This document shows positions 16,362 to 25,558 of a stretch of DNA of 64,000 nucleotides, one piece after another. Numbering within the stretch: the stretch's first letter is position 1; the number at the start of each line of letters is the position of its first letter. This DNA comes from Chryseolinea sp. H1M3-3 (GTDB lineage Bacteria; Bacteroidota; Bacteroidia; Cytophagales; Cyclobacteriaceae): assembly GCF_029360725.1 (NCBI RefSeq), contig NZ_JARKMY010000015.1:106012-170011 (forward strand), given 5' to 3'. The position numbers and the translations under genes were made by a program. The notes beneath the pieces are model-generated. The model worked only from the letters and a program-made list of their open reading frames with translations, had not been told where the DNA came from and searched no databases.

Positions 16362-18328
16362 GCTAGCTGTGGTACAGCTGCGTCTGACAGGCTATGAGTG
16401 ATTTCCATAATCTTAATCACATCCCCTGAAAGATTCTTAATAGTTGAAAAACTTGAACGTACCAATATTACTTCTCCTTTGCGATTGATTCGTTTATAGA
16501 CGCCTTTCTTAGGATAGCCGCTGGCAAGGTCTTTCCAGAACTGTCTGTATTCTTCACTACTCTTATCTTCTTTTGTTGTAAATATCCGATGGTGCTCACC
16601 TAGCACTTCATCCTGCGTATATCCAAATAGTTCCAGGTAGTTGCTATTGACTTTCGTAAGGGTACCATCAACATTGTATTCCGCAACAGATTGAGAAGCA
16701 TGGATTGCAGATAACGTATTATCTGTTTCTGCCTGACTTCTTTGCATTTCCTCTTGTGTTGCCTGGAGTTCTTCCATGTTTTGACGCATCTCTTCTTCCT
16801 GGGCTCTCATCTGCTCAGTCATTTCCTGCGACTCTTCGAGCAATCGTTGCGTGCGCGCATTGATCTTAACGGTAGAGATAGTGGACGCAATTGTTTCAGC
16901 TATTTTTTGTACAAATTCCTTTTCGAAATCCTGGAATTCATTAAACGATGCGATCTCTACTACACCGAAGATCTGATCATTCACCTTTAGGGGAACAATC
17001 AAAACGCTTGTCGGATTAGCATCACCAAGTCCGGAAACTATCCTGATGTAATTTTGAGGTATTTCGGTCAGGTAAACAATATCACCTTCTTGCCAGGCTT
17101 GTCCCGCTAAACCTTCACCCTTGTAAATCTTATGATTTAAAAATTTCTTTTTGTCCCATGCATAGCAAGCTTTTAAAGTCATCGTCGCTTCTTCACCTTC
17201 GTTGACTTCATCAATAATATAGATCGCGCCTTGGTTTGCTTTTAGATATTTCACAAGGTTACTGATGATCTCGTCTGAAAGCTTCGTCAGATCATTTGTA
17301 TTTGTTCGTAAAATCTCACCGAACTTAGCCATTCCTTCTGTTGCCCAATTTCTCTTTTTATCGTCCTCAGCAACTTTAGAAAGGTTATCGCGCATATTGA
17401 TGAGGGCGTTCCCTAAAACATCATGCTCACTAAGTGGTTTGAATTGAGTATTGTAATTACCGTTACCAATATTTTCGGCAAAAAGGCTTGTACCCTTCAA
17501 TCCGGCAACAAGTTTATCCATAGCTACTGCCATCTCTCCGATTTCATCATTACTAAAGTTCCCTTGCTTCTCCTCTACCAATTCACCTCTACCTAATTTC
17601 ACAACGATATTTTTCAAGAAGTTTACAGGCTTAGTGATCGTGCGCATTAAAAAGAAGGCACTCAATAATCCAATTACGATGATACCGGATCCGAGAATAA
17701 TAGTATAATTCCGAAGACTTCGAATGGAATCAATCACGTCACTATCCGATCGTGACGTAACCTCGTTTTGTGTAACGGCAACACGGTTTAGTCTGGAGAT
17801 AAGATCGGTGGTTCTGGGAATCACCTGGCTCTCAATCGCATCTTCCGCTAATAGTTTGGTCAATGGGTCTTCGTAATGCTCGAAGGACTGAAGATTAGCC
17901 ATGATCGATTCCTTCTGGACATTCAGGAGCGTATCAAACTTTAAAAAAACTGTGTCCATCTGGCGGCGCTGGCTGTCAGTTTCCCAAGTCGTCATCAGTT
18001 TGGTAATTTTCTCCTGCAACGCCGGATACTCATTATCCTGCAACAATTTCAGGGCGTTCTTGTCCTCCTGGTTGGTTTGTAGGTAAACCCAGTTTGTTAC
18101 CAACATTTTAGAACGCGTTACCATTAGAATGAAATCCTTAATGGCATCCTGCGACGGGCGATACACCTGGCTTGAACTGTTTACAACATTGTCGATCACA
18201 TTTCCTTTCCAGAAAATGATAACACCATTAATAATAAACAGCGCAATCAAAATTAGAAAACCACCGAGAATTTTATTCCCAATGGTTAAACGTAGCCCTG
18301 ATTTTTTCTTATTAACTTCTTCTTCCAT
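16358..18328 (-). CDS. Membrane HAMP-GAF-PAS sensor protein without an output domain
   Basis: The 656-residue product has a membrane helix at 19-39, a helical periplasmic sensor (40-207), a second helix at 208-229, HAMP (230-283) with a second HAMP-like stretch to about 330, GAF (about 345-486), a coiled coil rich in E and Q (490-535) and a PAS domain (537-645). After PAS the protein simply ends: no histidine kinase, GGDEF, EAL or methyl-accepting hairpin is visible. Output must therefore come from protein contact, perhaps through the coiled coil. The gene follows a yfiR homologue by two bases and is surely co-expressed with it. Confidence 0.85.
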   Translation of the reverse strand: MEEEVNKKKSGLRLTIGNKILGGFLILIALFIINGVIIFWKGNVIDNVVNSSSQVYRPSQDAIKDFILMVTRSKMLVTNWVYLQTNQEDKNALKLLQDNEYPALQEKITKLMTTWETDSQRRQMDTVFLKFDTLLNVQKESIMANLQSFEHYEDPLTKLLAEDAIESQVIPRTTDLISRLNRVAVTQNEVTSRSDSDVIDSIRSLRNYTIILGSGIIVIGLLSAFFLMRTITKPVNFLKNIVVKLGRGELVEEKQGNFSNDEIGEMAVAMDKLVAGLKGTSLFAENIGNGNYNTQFKPLSEHDVLGNALINMRDNLSKVAEDDKKRNWATEGMAKFGEILRTNTNDLTKLSDEIISNLVKYLKANQGAIYIIDEVNEGEEATMTLKACYAWDKKKFLNHKIYKGEGLAGQAWQEGDIVYLTEIPQNYIRIVSGLGDANPTSVLIVPLKVNDQIFGVVEIASFNEFQDFEKEFVQKIAETIASTISTVKINARTQRLLEESQEMTEQMRAQEEEMRQNMEELQATQEEMQRSQAETDNTLSAIHASQSVAEYNVDGTLTKVNSNYLELFGYTQDEVLGEHHRIFTTKEDKSSEEYRQFWKDLASGYPKKGVYKRINRKGEVILVRSSFSTIKNLSGDVIKIMEITHSLSDAAVPQLA

Positions 18329-18330
18329 AA

Positions 18331-18840
18331 TTAAATTAATATCGCTAGACGGGATAATTCATTGCTAATTTTAAGACCCTGTTTCAGGGCTGCACTTTGA
18401 TTTAACTCAAAAGCCAATTTGCCATCTTTCGTAATAAAATTGACATTGCTACCTTTTGCTCCGAGGCCGGGCTCTTCAGTTACGACCAGGATTGATTGTG
18501 CCATAACTTTTCCCAATACGTCGGCTATTTCTGCCGATTTCGATGCGGGTATATACAAGATGTTACATTTCCGGATTTCCGATGGTGCATTAATTCTTGT
18601 GACCTTAATGTTTCTGTCTCCGACTTTTTTTACCTGAGCCATGGATTTTAATTCGTCAACAATTGGAGAATCGCCGAGCACAAGGATTTCAAAATCTCCA
18701 CCATTGTAATTATCCGGCCATTGGATATAGCGGGTAAAACTAAAGATGAAAACGGTGTGCATCTTATAGGCTTGGGCTAATCCACCAACTGAATTAACGA
18801 CCAAAAGAATAACTACAAGTAAGTACCTTTTCATGAGCAT
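18331..18840 (-). CDS. YfiR-family (DUF4154) periplasmic protein
   Basis: A start at 18840 (MLMKRYLL) or 18834 (MKRYLL) puts a Sec signal peptide ending GLAQA at the N-terminus; the longest frame would begin on the predicted transcription start. The mature domain has FIFSFTRYIQWPD, FEILVLGDSPIVDELKSM, CNILYIPASKSAEI and NVNFITKDGKLAFELN, the DUF4154/YfiR pattern. In Pseudomonas YfiR is a periplasmic repressor that holds the HAMP-GGDEF protein YfiN inactive. Here the partner two bases downstream is a HAMP-GAF-PAS protein, so the same periplasm-to-HAMP control is likely with a different output. Confidence 0.87.
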   Translation of the reverse strand: MLMKRYLLVVILLVVNSVGGLAQAYKMHTVFIFSFTRYIQWPDNYNGGDFEILVLGDSPIVDELKSMAQVKKVGDRNIKVTRINAPSEIRKCNILYIPASKSAEIADVLGKVMAQSILVVTEEPGLGAKGSNVNFITKDGKLAFELNQSAALKQGLKISNELSRLAILI

Positions 18841-18870
18841 GTTTTGATTACTGTTGTTGAACAGCATTTA

Positions 18871-18878
18871 CAAAAATA
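18871..18878 (-). promoter_or_regulatory. -7 element of the yfiR-sensor operon
   Basis: Read leftward this is TATTTTTG, a perfect TAnnTTTG. Transcription would begin near 18864, 24-30 bases before the likely start codons at 18840 or 18834. No good -33 TTG is seen. Confidence 0.5.
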
Positions 18879-19038
18879 TGCCCATGGGCTTCATGAAATG
18901 ATTAAAAAGTTAGTCATTTCTGACATTGCGTGATATTTTGGCCAACTTATCACTTTTGTCAACCCGATGACTGTTTGCGTGAACCAACTGGCGCTAAATT
19001 GCGTCATTAGAATCATCTGACTATCAAAAGATAAGTTT

Positions 19039-19530
19039 ATGCAAAGAAATACATTGATGTTTATTCTAGCCCTGGGCCTTTTCTTGCCGGCGTGTTCACA
19101 AACTGAGAGAAGCGGGAAAACGATCGCAAACCCTACGTTTAAGGTTGTAAAGTCCGACGACGAATGGAAAAAGCAGCTTACGCCGATACAATATAAGGTA
19201 CTGAGGGAAAAAGGTACTGAAATTGCATTTTCCGGAGAATACTGGGATAATCACAAAAAGGGTACTTATGTCTGCGCGGCATGCCAGTTGCCACTTTTCG
19301 ACTCTCAGACAAAATTTGAGTCAGGCACGGGATGGCCCAGCTTTTATAAGCCAATTAGTGAGAATGCTGTTTTAAAAGTCGGAGACGACAGTCACGGCAT
19401 GGTGCGGGACGAAATAATTTGCAGCCAATGTGGTGGGCACTTAGGCCATGTCTTTGACGACGGCCCCAAACCAACAGGTTTACGTTACTGCATGAATTCT
19501 GCAGCGCTGAAATTTGAACAGAAGAAGTAA
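19039..19530 (+). CDS. msrB: Peptide-methionine (R)-S-oxide reductase, lipoprotein form
   Basis: MsrB reduces methionine-R-sulfoxide in oxidised proteins. The 163-residue protein shows the zinc cysteines C79/C82 (CAAC) and C128/C131 (CSQC), the GTGWPSF and [12 protein letters not shown] motifs and the catalytic C151 in [11 protein letters not shown]. The N-terminus (LGLFLPAC, Cys19) is a lipoprotein signal, so this copy acts outside the cytoplasm, probably repairing envelope proteins. Its promoter must lie in the 18.88-19.03 kb spacer shared with yfiR. Confidence 0.93.
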   Translation: MQRNTLMFILALGLFLPACSQTERSGKTIANPTFKVVKSDDEWKKQLTPIQYKVLREKGTEIAFSGEYWDNHKKGTYVCAACQLPLFDSQTKFESGTGWPSFYKPISENAVLKVGDDSHGMVRDEIICSQCGGHLGHVFDDGPKPTGLRYCMNSAALKFEQKK

Positions 19531-19612
19531 CATCTTACAACGCCGTCAAATCGCCCTTCTTTTTAAATCCATGAAAGGCTATTACCTTTTATATGGATCA
19601 AAATGAAATGCT

Positions 19613-20467
19613 ATGTGTCGGTTAATGGCCTACATGGGTGCTCCCATTATTATTGATAAGTTATTATATCAACCTAAAAATTCGCTTATCAATCAAAGTA
19701 TTAATGCACGAGAGATTGAGGAGCCGCTCAACGGTGATGGCTTTGGTATCGGGTGGTATGTTGCTGATGTTAACTACGAACCAGTGACATTTGTATCTAT
19801 CAATCCGGCTTGGAGCAACAGGAATTTAAGAAATCTGGCGCCGAAAATCAGAACGGAATGTTTTATAGCCCACGTGCGGGCGGCAAGTGTCGGCGAAGTC
19901 TCAGAATCAAACTGCCATCCGTTTCAATACAAGAATCTCTTAATGATGCATAACGGCGGCGTTGAAAATTTCGCATTGATCAAACGTCAAATACGAGAGC
20001 CGCTAAGCGATGAGTTGTACAATTGGATAAAAGGACAAACCGACTCAGAACATATTTTTGCCCTTTTGCTGCATTATCTTTCTAAGGAGACCTCCATATC
20101 GCCTGACGCCGTCATTTTTGCTTTTGAAAAAACTTTTGATCATTTAAATAAGTTGATGAAGCAATACGGTATTCATGAACCTGCATATCTGAATATGGTG
20201 GTGACCAACGGACTGTTTGTCGTGGGTTCACGATATGTTTCCGACGCGAGAGAAAATCCCCTGACACTTTACCACTCAGAGGCTACGCATTATGCAGTAG
20301 AAAATGGCGTAAGCCAGATGTCAGCTGTCGGAGGTGAAAAGGCAATTCTGGTGGTGTCTGAAAAACTTTCGGACGAAAAAGATTGGACGCTGGTACCGTC
20401 CAACCATTTTGTAATCGTAGACCAAGGTTTAAACGTAGCGATAAGGCCGATACGTAGTGGGAGTTGA
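19613..20467 (+). CDS. Class II glutamine amidotransferase (YafJ/EgtC-like)
   Basis: The 284-residue protein begins MCRLMAYMG, so cleavage of the methionine exposes Cys2 as the N-terminal nucleophile. NGDGFGIGWY, FIAHVRAASVGEVSESNCHPF and LLMMHNGGVENFALIKR are the glutaminase-site motifs of this family. It hydrolyses a gamma-glutamyl amide, but no synthase domain is attached and no ergothioneine genes are adjacent, so the true substrate is unknown. It lies between msrB and a rhodanese, a loose sulfur/redox grouping. Confidence 0.88.
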   Translation: MCRLMAYMGAPIIIDKLLYQPKNSLINQSINAREIEEPLNGDGFGIGWYVADVNYEPVTFVSINPAWSNRNLRNLAPKIRTECFIAHVRAASVGEVSESNCHPFQYKNLLMMHNGGVENFALIKRQIREPLSDELYNWIKGQTDSEHIFALLLHYLSKETSISPDAVIFAFEKTFDHLNKLMKQYGIHEPAYLNMVVTNGLFVVGSRYVSDARENPLTLYHSEATHYAVENGVSQMSAVGGEKAILVVSEKLSDEKDWTLVPSNHFVIVDQGLNVAIRPIRSGS

Positions 20468-20534
20468 TATCGTATATTTTAATAGCATATCTGGCCAGAA
20501 AAATAAATATTTGAAGGCCAAAAAATAAAATAGC

Positions 20535-20852
20535 ATGAAAGAGATAACAGTTCAAGAATTAAAAAAACTGCAGGATAGCGGTGAAGATTTTCAATTGATT
20601 GATGTTCGAGAACCGCACGAATATGATATCTGTAATCTGAATGGAGAGCTTATTCCACAAGGAGATGTACCTTCTAGTGTCGATAAAATTGATCGCAACA
20701 AAAAAGTGGTGGTTCATTGCCGCAGTGGTGCGCGCAGCGGCAATATGATACAATGGCTTGAAAAGAATCATAAATTTGAAAATCTGTACAATCTTAAAGG
20801 CGGTATCCTTGCATGGGCCCGTGAAATTGATCCCAGCATGCCAACGTACTAA
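20535..20852 (+). CDS. Single-domain rhodanese-like sulfurtransferase
   Basis: The 105-residue cytoplasmic protein consists of one rhodanese domain. LIDVREPHEYDICNLNGELIP is the first conserved block, and the active loop HCRSGARSG carries the persulfide cysteine C62. LKGGILAWAREIDPSMPTY closes the fold. Such proteins carry sulfane sulfur for thiolation or detoxification reactions. It converges on metZ, a sulfur-amino-acid gene on the opposite strand. Confidence 0.93.
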   Translation: MKEITVQELKKLQDSGEDFQLIDVREPHEYDICNLNGELIPQGDVPSSVDKIDRNKKVVVHCRSGARSGNMIQWLEKNHKFENLYNLKGGILAWAREIDPSMPTY

Positions 20853-20907
20853 CCGGTTAAAGTGACCAGCCAGTCATGCATCAAGGTTAATAGTGGACAG
20901 ATTTTCG

Positions 20908-22092
20908 TTAGTTCCGGCTCGACTCGATAGCCTGTTCAATGTCTTTGATGATATCTTTCACATCTTCTAACCCCACGGCTATCCGGATCAGCCCGGGCAT
21001 AATTCCGACCTGAGCGCGTTCGTCATCGCTGAGTTTGGAATGCGTCGTCGATGCCGGATGTATGGCAATAGTCCGGGTATCTCCAAGGTTCGGTGTATGC
21101 GAGATCATCTTAAGGGAATTTAGAAATTTTCTACCCTGGTCCAGCCCGCCTTTAATTTCAAACGTAACTAACCCCCCGCCCAGACGCATTTGTTTTTTTG
21201 CCAATGCATGCTGAGGATGAGATGGAAGAAAAGGATATTTCACCCTGGCAACGTCCGGATTAGTTTCGAGATAAGTTGCAAGCTTCATGGCGTTTTCACA
21301 ATGTCTATCCATCCGCACTGCCAGGGTCTCCAGACTTTTGGAGAGCACCCAAGCATTAAAAGGTGACATCGTTGGACCCGTATGTCGCGTGAAAAATCGA
21401 ATCTCCTTAATTAGTTCTTTAGTGCCGAGTATGACCCCTCCTATCACGCGTCCCTGGCCATCAATAAATTTAGTAGCCGAGTGCGTAACGATATGAGCGC
21501 CATACTTTGCCGGATTTTGCAAGTAAGGTGTGGCGAAGCAATTGTCCACATTTAAAATCAACTTATGCTTATTCGCCAATTTCCCGAGCCATTCCAAATC
21601 GATAATATCCAGCGCCGGATTGGAAGGAGTTTCAACAAAAATCATTTTTGTATTAGGCTGAATCTTACTTTCCCACGTCTCGGGTTCGCTAATATCGGCG
21701 TAGGTATGTGAAATTCCGAACTTCGGAAATATAGTGTTTAGAATCTGATGTGTAGAACCAAAAACTGAACGACAAGCGAGGACATGGTCTCCCATTTTTA
21801 ACAATGCTATCATCGAGCTGAACATCGCAGCCATGCCGGAAGCTGTAGGTACGCCATCTTCTGTTCCTTCCAGCAAACACATTTTCGCAATGAATTCACT
21901 CGTATTGGGATTTGAATAACGACTATAAATGTTTCCCGAAATTTCATCTGCAAACATGGCGCGTGCCTGCTCGGCATCGTCAAAAACAAAACTCGATGTC
22001 AGATATAACGGCACGGAGTGCTCACGATATTCAGTTCGTGCATATTGTTCGCGTATGGCATCCGTTGCAAAATTCCTCTCTTCAGTATTCAT
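20908..22092 (-). CDS. metZ: O-succinylhomoserine (or O-acetylhomoserine) sulfhydrylase
   Basis: The 394-residue enzyme is a PLP-dependent trans-sulfuration protein of the Cys/Met metabolism family. It replaces the acyl group of an activated homoserine with sulfide to make homocysteine for methionine synthesis. The PLP lysine is K208 (HSATKFIDGQGR); YSRYSNPN (56-63), PTASGMAAM and FVETPSNPALDI line the active site. The FATDAIREQYARTEYREHSVPLYLT N-terminus is MetZ-like rather than MetB-like. It lies 42 bp after osmC and likely shares its transcript. Confidence 0.9.
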   Translation of the reverse strand: MNTEERNFATDAIREQYARTEYREHSVPLYLTSSFVFDDAEQARAMFADEISGNIYSRYSNPNTSEFIAKMCLLEGTEDGVPTASGMAAMFSSMIALLKMGDHVLACRSVFGSTHQILNTIFPKFGISHTYADISEPETWESKIQPNTKMIFVETPSNPALDIIDLEWLGKLANKHKLILNVDNCFATPYLQNPAKYGAHIVTHSATKFIDGQGRVIGGVILGTKELIKEIRFFTRHTGPTMSPFNAWVLSKSLETLAVRMDRHCENAMKLATYLETNPDVARVKYPFLPSHPQHALAKKQMRLGGGLVTFEIKGGLDQGRKFLNSLKMISHTPNLGDTRTIAIHPASTTHSKLSDDERAQVGIMPGLIRIAVGLEDVKDIIKDIEQAIESSRN

Positions 22093-22134
22093 TCTGATAA
22101 TCCAATTATATTCTTAAAAATTGTGTGTTGATGG

Positions 22135-22551
22135 TTATGGAAGGATTTCAAAGCTGTGCGTAATCTTTGCTTTGTGTTCAAGGGTCTTTGCCACGGAACA
22201 ATACTTTTCAACGCTTAACGTTACCGCACGTTTTACTTTATCGGAATCTAAGTCACCATATAGGCGGAAATGCACATGCACTTCGACAAATAGTGAGGGA
22301 ACTGCCTCTTTCTCCCGTTCACCGGTAACGGTTATTTTAATATCCCGCAAAGGCTGCTTTTGTTTTTTCAAAATGCTTATGATGTCGATAGTACTGCATC
22401 CTCCCATGGCAGCAAGCAAGAGCTGCATAGGACGCATACCTTGATTCGTACCTCCAATATCTGGTGAGGCATCCATGTGAATAGTTCTGCCCTGCTCATT
22501 GATGGCCTCAAGATGATACCCATCATTCAATCGATTTAATTCAATTTTCAT
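22135..22551 (-). CDS. OsmC-family peroxiredoxin-like protein
   Basis: I start at the ATG at 22549-22551 (138 residues), whose ATGA overlaps the symporter stop; the longer frame lies inside the symporter gene. OsmC proteins reduce organic hydroperoxides with two cysteines: here C52 (MGGCSTIDI) and C118 (EKYCSVAKT), correctly placed. RPMQLLLAAMGGCS is the family core. The 4-base overlap implies translational coupling with the symporter upstream, and metZ follows after 42 bp. Confidence 0.92.
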   Translation of the reverse strand: MKIELNRLNDGYHLEAINEQGRTIHMDASPDIGGTNQGMRPMQLLLAAMGGCSTIDIISILKKQKQPLRDIKITVTGEREKEAVPSLFVEVHVHFRLYGDLDSDKVKRAVTLSVEKYCSVAKTLEHKAKITHSFEILP

Positions 22552-23933
22552 GCACTTTTTAGTTTCTCTGGCCAAATCAGACTTCCCATCAACATCGCGA
22601 TAAAGCTTGCAATCGTTGCAGGTATTAAGCTCGGCCAACCTGTTTCATAAACTTCAAAGATAATCCAAGTAATAATACCTATCACCATAGAAAGCAAAGC
22701 TCCTGCACTACTGGATCGTCGCCAATATAAACCCATTGTTAGTGGCACGAAGAGAGAAACCAGGCTAAGGATAGACGATTCGCTTACTAATTCGTAAATA
22801 TTCGAACGCATGCACGCCATGATGGTAGCTAATGCGCTAAAAATCAAAACGGAAATACGCGTAACCCAAAGCAAGTGCTTATCAGAGTAACGATGTCTCG
22901 AAAGCGGCTTGAAAATATTTTCCGCACAAATAGCCGCGGGTGCTAAAATTGCCGAACTGGTTGTACTCATGATTGCTGAAAGTAACGATCCGAAAAACAA
23001 GATTTGTATCGGCATCGCTGTATGCATCATCACCATAGACGGAAGTACAAGCTGTGTATCGTCCTGCAATTGCTCAGGGTATAAATGCTTAATACAAAGA
23101 CTAATAAAAAGCGGAAGCATCGCGATAGTGAGATAAAGAATCGCTGCAATATGACACGACCATACAGCCGTATTAACGTTGCGCGAAGACATGGCGCGCT
23201 GAAACACATCTTGGGAAGGAATTGATCCCAGGCCTAGAACACTCCAGGCTGCAACGTATCCTACCACTTCTTTCGCCTCAAATCGAGGTAAGAATTGAAA
23301 ATTTTCTTGGGGTACACTACTTAACACAACAGTGGGTCCACCCGCTTTATTCGCCAGTACCATCGCCAATACAAGCATTCCGATTATAATGATAATGCTT
23401 TGAATAAAATCTGTGATCGAAATGGCCCACATACCACCAACGTAAGTATACAACGTAACAATGCAAGCACTGATCACTACACCTTGCCAAACGTCAATAC
23501 CTACAACAACATTTAGTATCAATCCCATTGCTACCAGTTGCGCTGCGATGTATCCAATATAAGGCGGTGCTAAAAAAATACTCGCTACAAGTTCTGTCTT
23601 TTTTCCATACCGGATTTTGAAAAAATCTCCGAGCGTCAGAAGCTGCATGTTGTATAACTTTCTTACGAAGAATAATCCGAAGAGAAACAAGCAAAGGGAA
23701 GCGCCAAATGGATCTTCTATTACACTATACAGTCCCCCTTTTAAAAATTCAGAAGAAGCACCGAAAACGGTTTCAGAGCCGAACCATGTTGCAAATAAAG
23801 CAGCAGAACTAAGCATCAAAGGCAAACTTCTTCCAGCCAGCATGAAGTCACCTGAATTTTTGACTTTACGAGAAGCCCAAAATCCTACCAATACAGTAAG
23901 AAAAAGATAGATGACAATAGAGAACAGTAACAA
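22548..23933 (-). CDS. Sodium:solute symporter family transporter
   Basis: The 461-residue polytopic protein has about 13 membrane helices. FMLAGRSLPLMLSSAALFATWFGSETVFG near the N-terminus and the GSIPSQDVFQRAMSSRN motif near 240 are SSS-family hallmarks. The start is TTG at 23931-23933: an upstream in-frame stop leaves no ATG option, and MLLFSIVIYLFLTVLVGFW is the expected first helix. It should import a solute with sodium; the substrate is not readable. It continues the leftward operon of cytochrome, YceI and DUF5777 genes (74 bp gap) and is coupled to osmC. Confidence 0.9.
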   Translation of the reverse strand: MLLFSIVIYLFLTVLVGFWASRKVKNSGDFMLAGRSLPLMLSSAALFATWFGSETVFGASSEFLKGGLYSVIEDPFGASLCLFLFGLFFVRKLYNMQLLTLGDFFKIRYGKKTELVASIFLAPPYIGYIAAQLVAMGLILNVVVGIDVWQGVVISACIVTLYTYVGGMWAISITDFIQSIIIIIGMLVLAMVLANKAGGPTVVLSSVPQENFQFLPRFEAKEVVGYVAAWSVLGLGSIPSQDVFQRAMSSRNVNTAVWSCHIAAILYLTIAMLPLFISLCIKHLYPEQLQDDTQLVLPSMVMMHTAMPIQILFFGSLLSAIMSTTSSAILAPAAICAENIFKPLSRHRYSDKHLLWVTRISVLIFSALATIMACMRSNIYELVSESSILSLVSLFVPLTMGLYWRRSSSAGALLSMVIGIITWIIFEVYETGWPSLIPATIASFIAMLMGSLIWPEKLKSA

Positions 23934-24007
23934 TGTTTAACCGCTTAGACGAATAAAAGTCTAAAACTAAACAACTGGCTGTTTTTTGCAATAGATATTG
24001 AAGTGGT

Positions 24008-24889
24008 CTATTTGTTTTTCTTGAGTTGGAATGTTCTCGTCACGTTAAAACCCAAATGAATATCTCCATCGAAAAAGTCGTCGCGTGTTTCTGTCACAAA
24101 AGCACGTTCAGTCAGGCCGACAGCATTGGTGAGAACAAGTTGGAACACGTGTCCGCCTGTTTCAATATCGATACCAAAAGCAAGGGGATTATAATATGGA
24201 GAGTTTTCTTTTTCACTTAAGTTGTAGTAGTACTCTGTTGATATCGCAACGCTTTTAGTCAGCTTTATACGCCCGCCCAATCCCAATGCCACTTGGGTAT
24301 TTTCTTCTATAGATTGCACGACGGCATTCTTGTGTACCAATGTTGGCATAATTTGAAATGAAAAGTTGGGTGAGAACTTACGGGCCAGTAATAATTGAAT
24401 GGTGCCCGAAAGACGATCAATGTTTTCGAAATCAGGAGAAACATCAGCATTCTTTTTGGGCGAAAATTTATAAGCGCCACCTAGTAATGCCGTAGCAGAA
24501 AATGGAAAATTTCTAGCGCCGGAACTCTGTCGAAGTACTTTCATTTTAAAATAACCATCCATCGTTTTGTCGAAAGAGTTACGACCGATGCTAACCGATA
24601 ACCAATCCGTAATTCCATAATCAAGCCCCAACCGGACAAGCGCTTCATCCAAACCAAACATCTCATATGCACCGCCATTGATTGCGCCAAAACGATGTGC
24701 AAAAATAAATTCCAGCGAACCAGCATTTTTTGTTTCGATTGAATGCCCGTTAGCTAACCGCGTTCCTTTAAAAGTGGCAAATGTATATTCAGTTTCCTTT
24801 CCTGTTTCCTTTTCCAATTCTGCAAGAAGGTCGTCTTGCGCGTAAACCAAACAAGGGGCGAGTAATAAAAGAAGTAATAATTTTTTCAT
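24008..24889 (-). CDS. DUF5777-family exported beta-barrel protein
   Basis: I start at the ATG at 24887-24889 (293 residues), where MKKLLLLLLLAPCLVYAQ is a clean signal peptide. LEFIFAHRFGAINGGAYEMFGLDEALVRLGLDYGI and FSFQIMPTLVHKN are typical of DUF5777, a Bacteroidota family thought to form an outer-membrane barrel. The C-terminus (LGFNVTRTFQLK) supports a barrel. It often co-occurs with YceI and c-type cytochrome genes, as here. Biochemical function is unknown. Confidence 0.85.
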   Translation of the reverse strand: MKKLLLLLLLAPCLVYAQDDLLAELEKETGKETEYTFATFKGTRLANGHSIETKNAGSLEFIFAHRFGAINGGAYEMFGLDEALVRLGLDYGITDWLSVSIGRNSFDKTMDGYFKMKVLRQSSGARNFPFSATALLGGAYKFSPKKNADVSPDFENIDRLSGTIQLLLARKFSPNFSFQIMPTLVHKNAVVQSIEENTQVALGLGGRIKLTKSVAISTEYYYNLSEKENSPYYNPLAFGIDIETGGHVFQLVLTNAVGLTERAFVTETRDDFFDGDIHLGFNVTRTFQLKKNK

Positions 24890-24990
24890 TTGAGATAAGA
24901 GTTTAATCGTACCGAACTTTACCTGTTCACTATGCATCATTTAATTAAATACCACGTAACACTAGTTTCAATCTACGTCATGACAATAAA

Positions 24991-25533
24991 TCAGTTGCTC
25001 ACCGGCCTGTATAAAAAGTGTACCGTAACTTCCACTTGTTGTGCGATATTTTGCCAAACAATTTGTGGTATTTTAATATTATAATCTTCAAGTTTAACTA
25101 CAAATTTTGACCGCAGTGTAACTGTGTTTCCCTCAATATGCAGTGTACCCGGCACATCAACTTCTTTGGTTACGCCATGGATCGTCAATTTGCCTACGGC
25201 TTTAACATGTTGCAAATGCATGTTGGTGGGATCATAACCCATAACCTTACCTTGAAAGGATGAGCGTGGATATTTTTCAGATTCCATGTACTTTTCATTA
25301 AAATGCACTTGCATCAATTTCTTTTCAAACTGAAAATCTTTAGGATTTAAAAGATAGGCGACTTCCCCATTCATGAGGTCAAGTATGCTACTTACCTTGG
25401 TGTTAGTGCCTTTTATTTCTTCTAAAACACCTTCAGAAAAAAAAGAAATGAAAGCCTTTTCAGCGGTATAACGTTTTTGAGAAAAACCATCAAGGGGAAG
25501 AAGAATTATCCAGAGAATTAATATTCTTATCAT
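24991..25533 (-). CDS. YceI-family periplasmic lipocalin-like protein (copy 2)
   Basis: The 180-residue protein has a signal peptide (to about residue 18) and the YceI fold, a beta-barrel that in characterised members binds polyisoprenoids. It is a close tandem paralogue of the gene just upstream: NEKYMESEKYPRSSFQGKV, KLTIHGVTKEV and VWQNIAQQVEV match the other copy nearly word for word. Residues between the conserved blocks differ, so the two may bind different lipids or quinones. The gap to its twin is 25 bp. Confidence 0.92.
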   Translation of the reverse strand: MIRILILWIILLPLDGFSQKRYTAEKAFISFFSEGVLEEIKGTNTKVSSILDLMNGEVAYLLNPKDFQFEKKLMQVHFNEKYMESEKYPRSSFQGKVMGYDPTNMHLQHVKAVGKLTIHGVTKEVDVPGTLHIEGNTVTLRSKFVVKLEDYNIKIPQIVWQNIAQQVEVTVHFLYRPVSN

Positions 25534-25558
25534 CCGATTAATGGTTTATCCGCCTACA

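Noticed and set aside
22093-22134. A SAM riboswitch before metZ.
   Set aside because: The gap to osmC is only 42 bp and lacks room for one; metZ is likely read from upstream.
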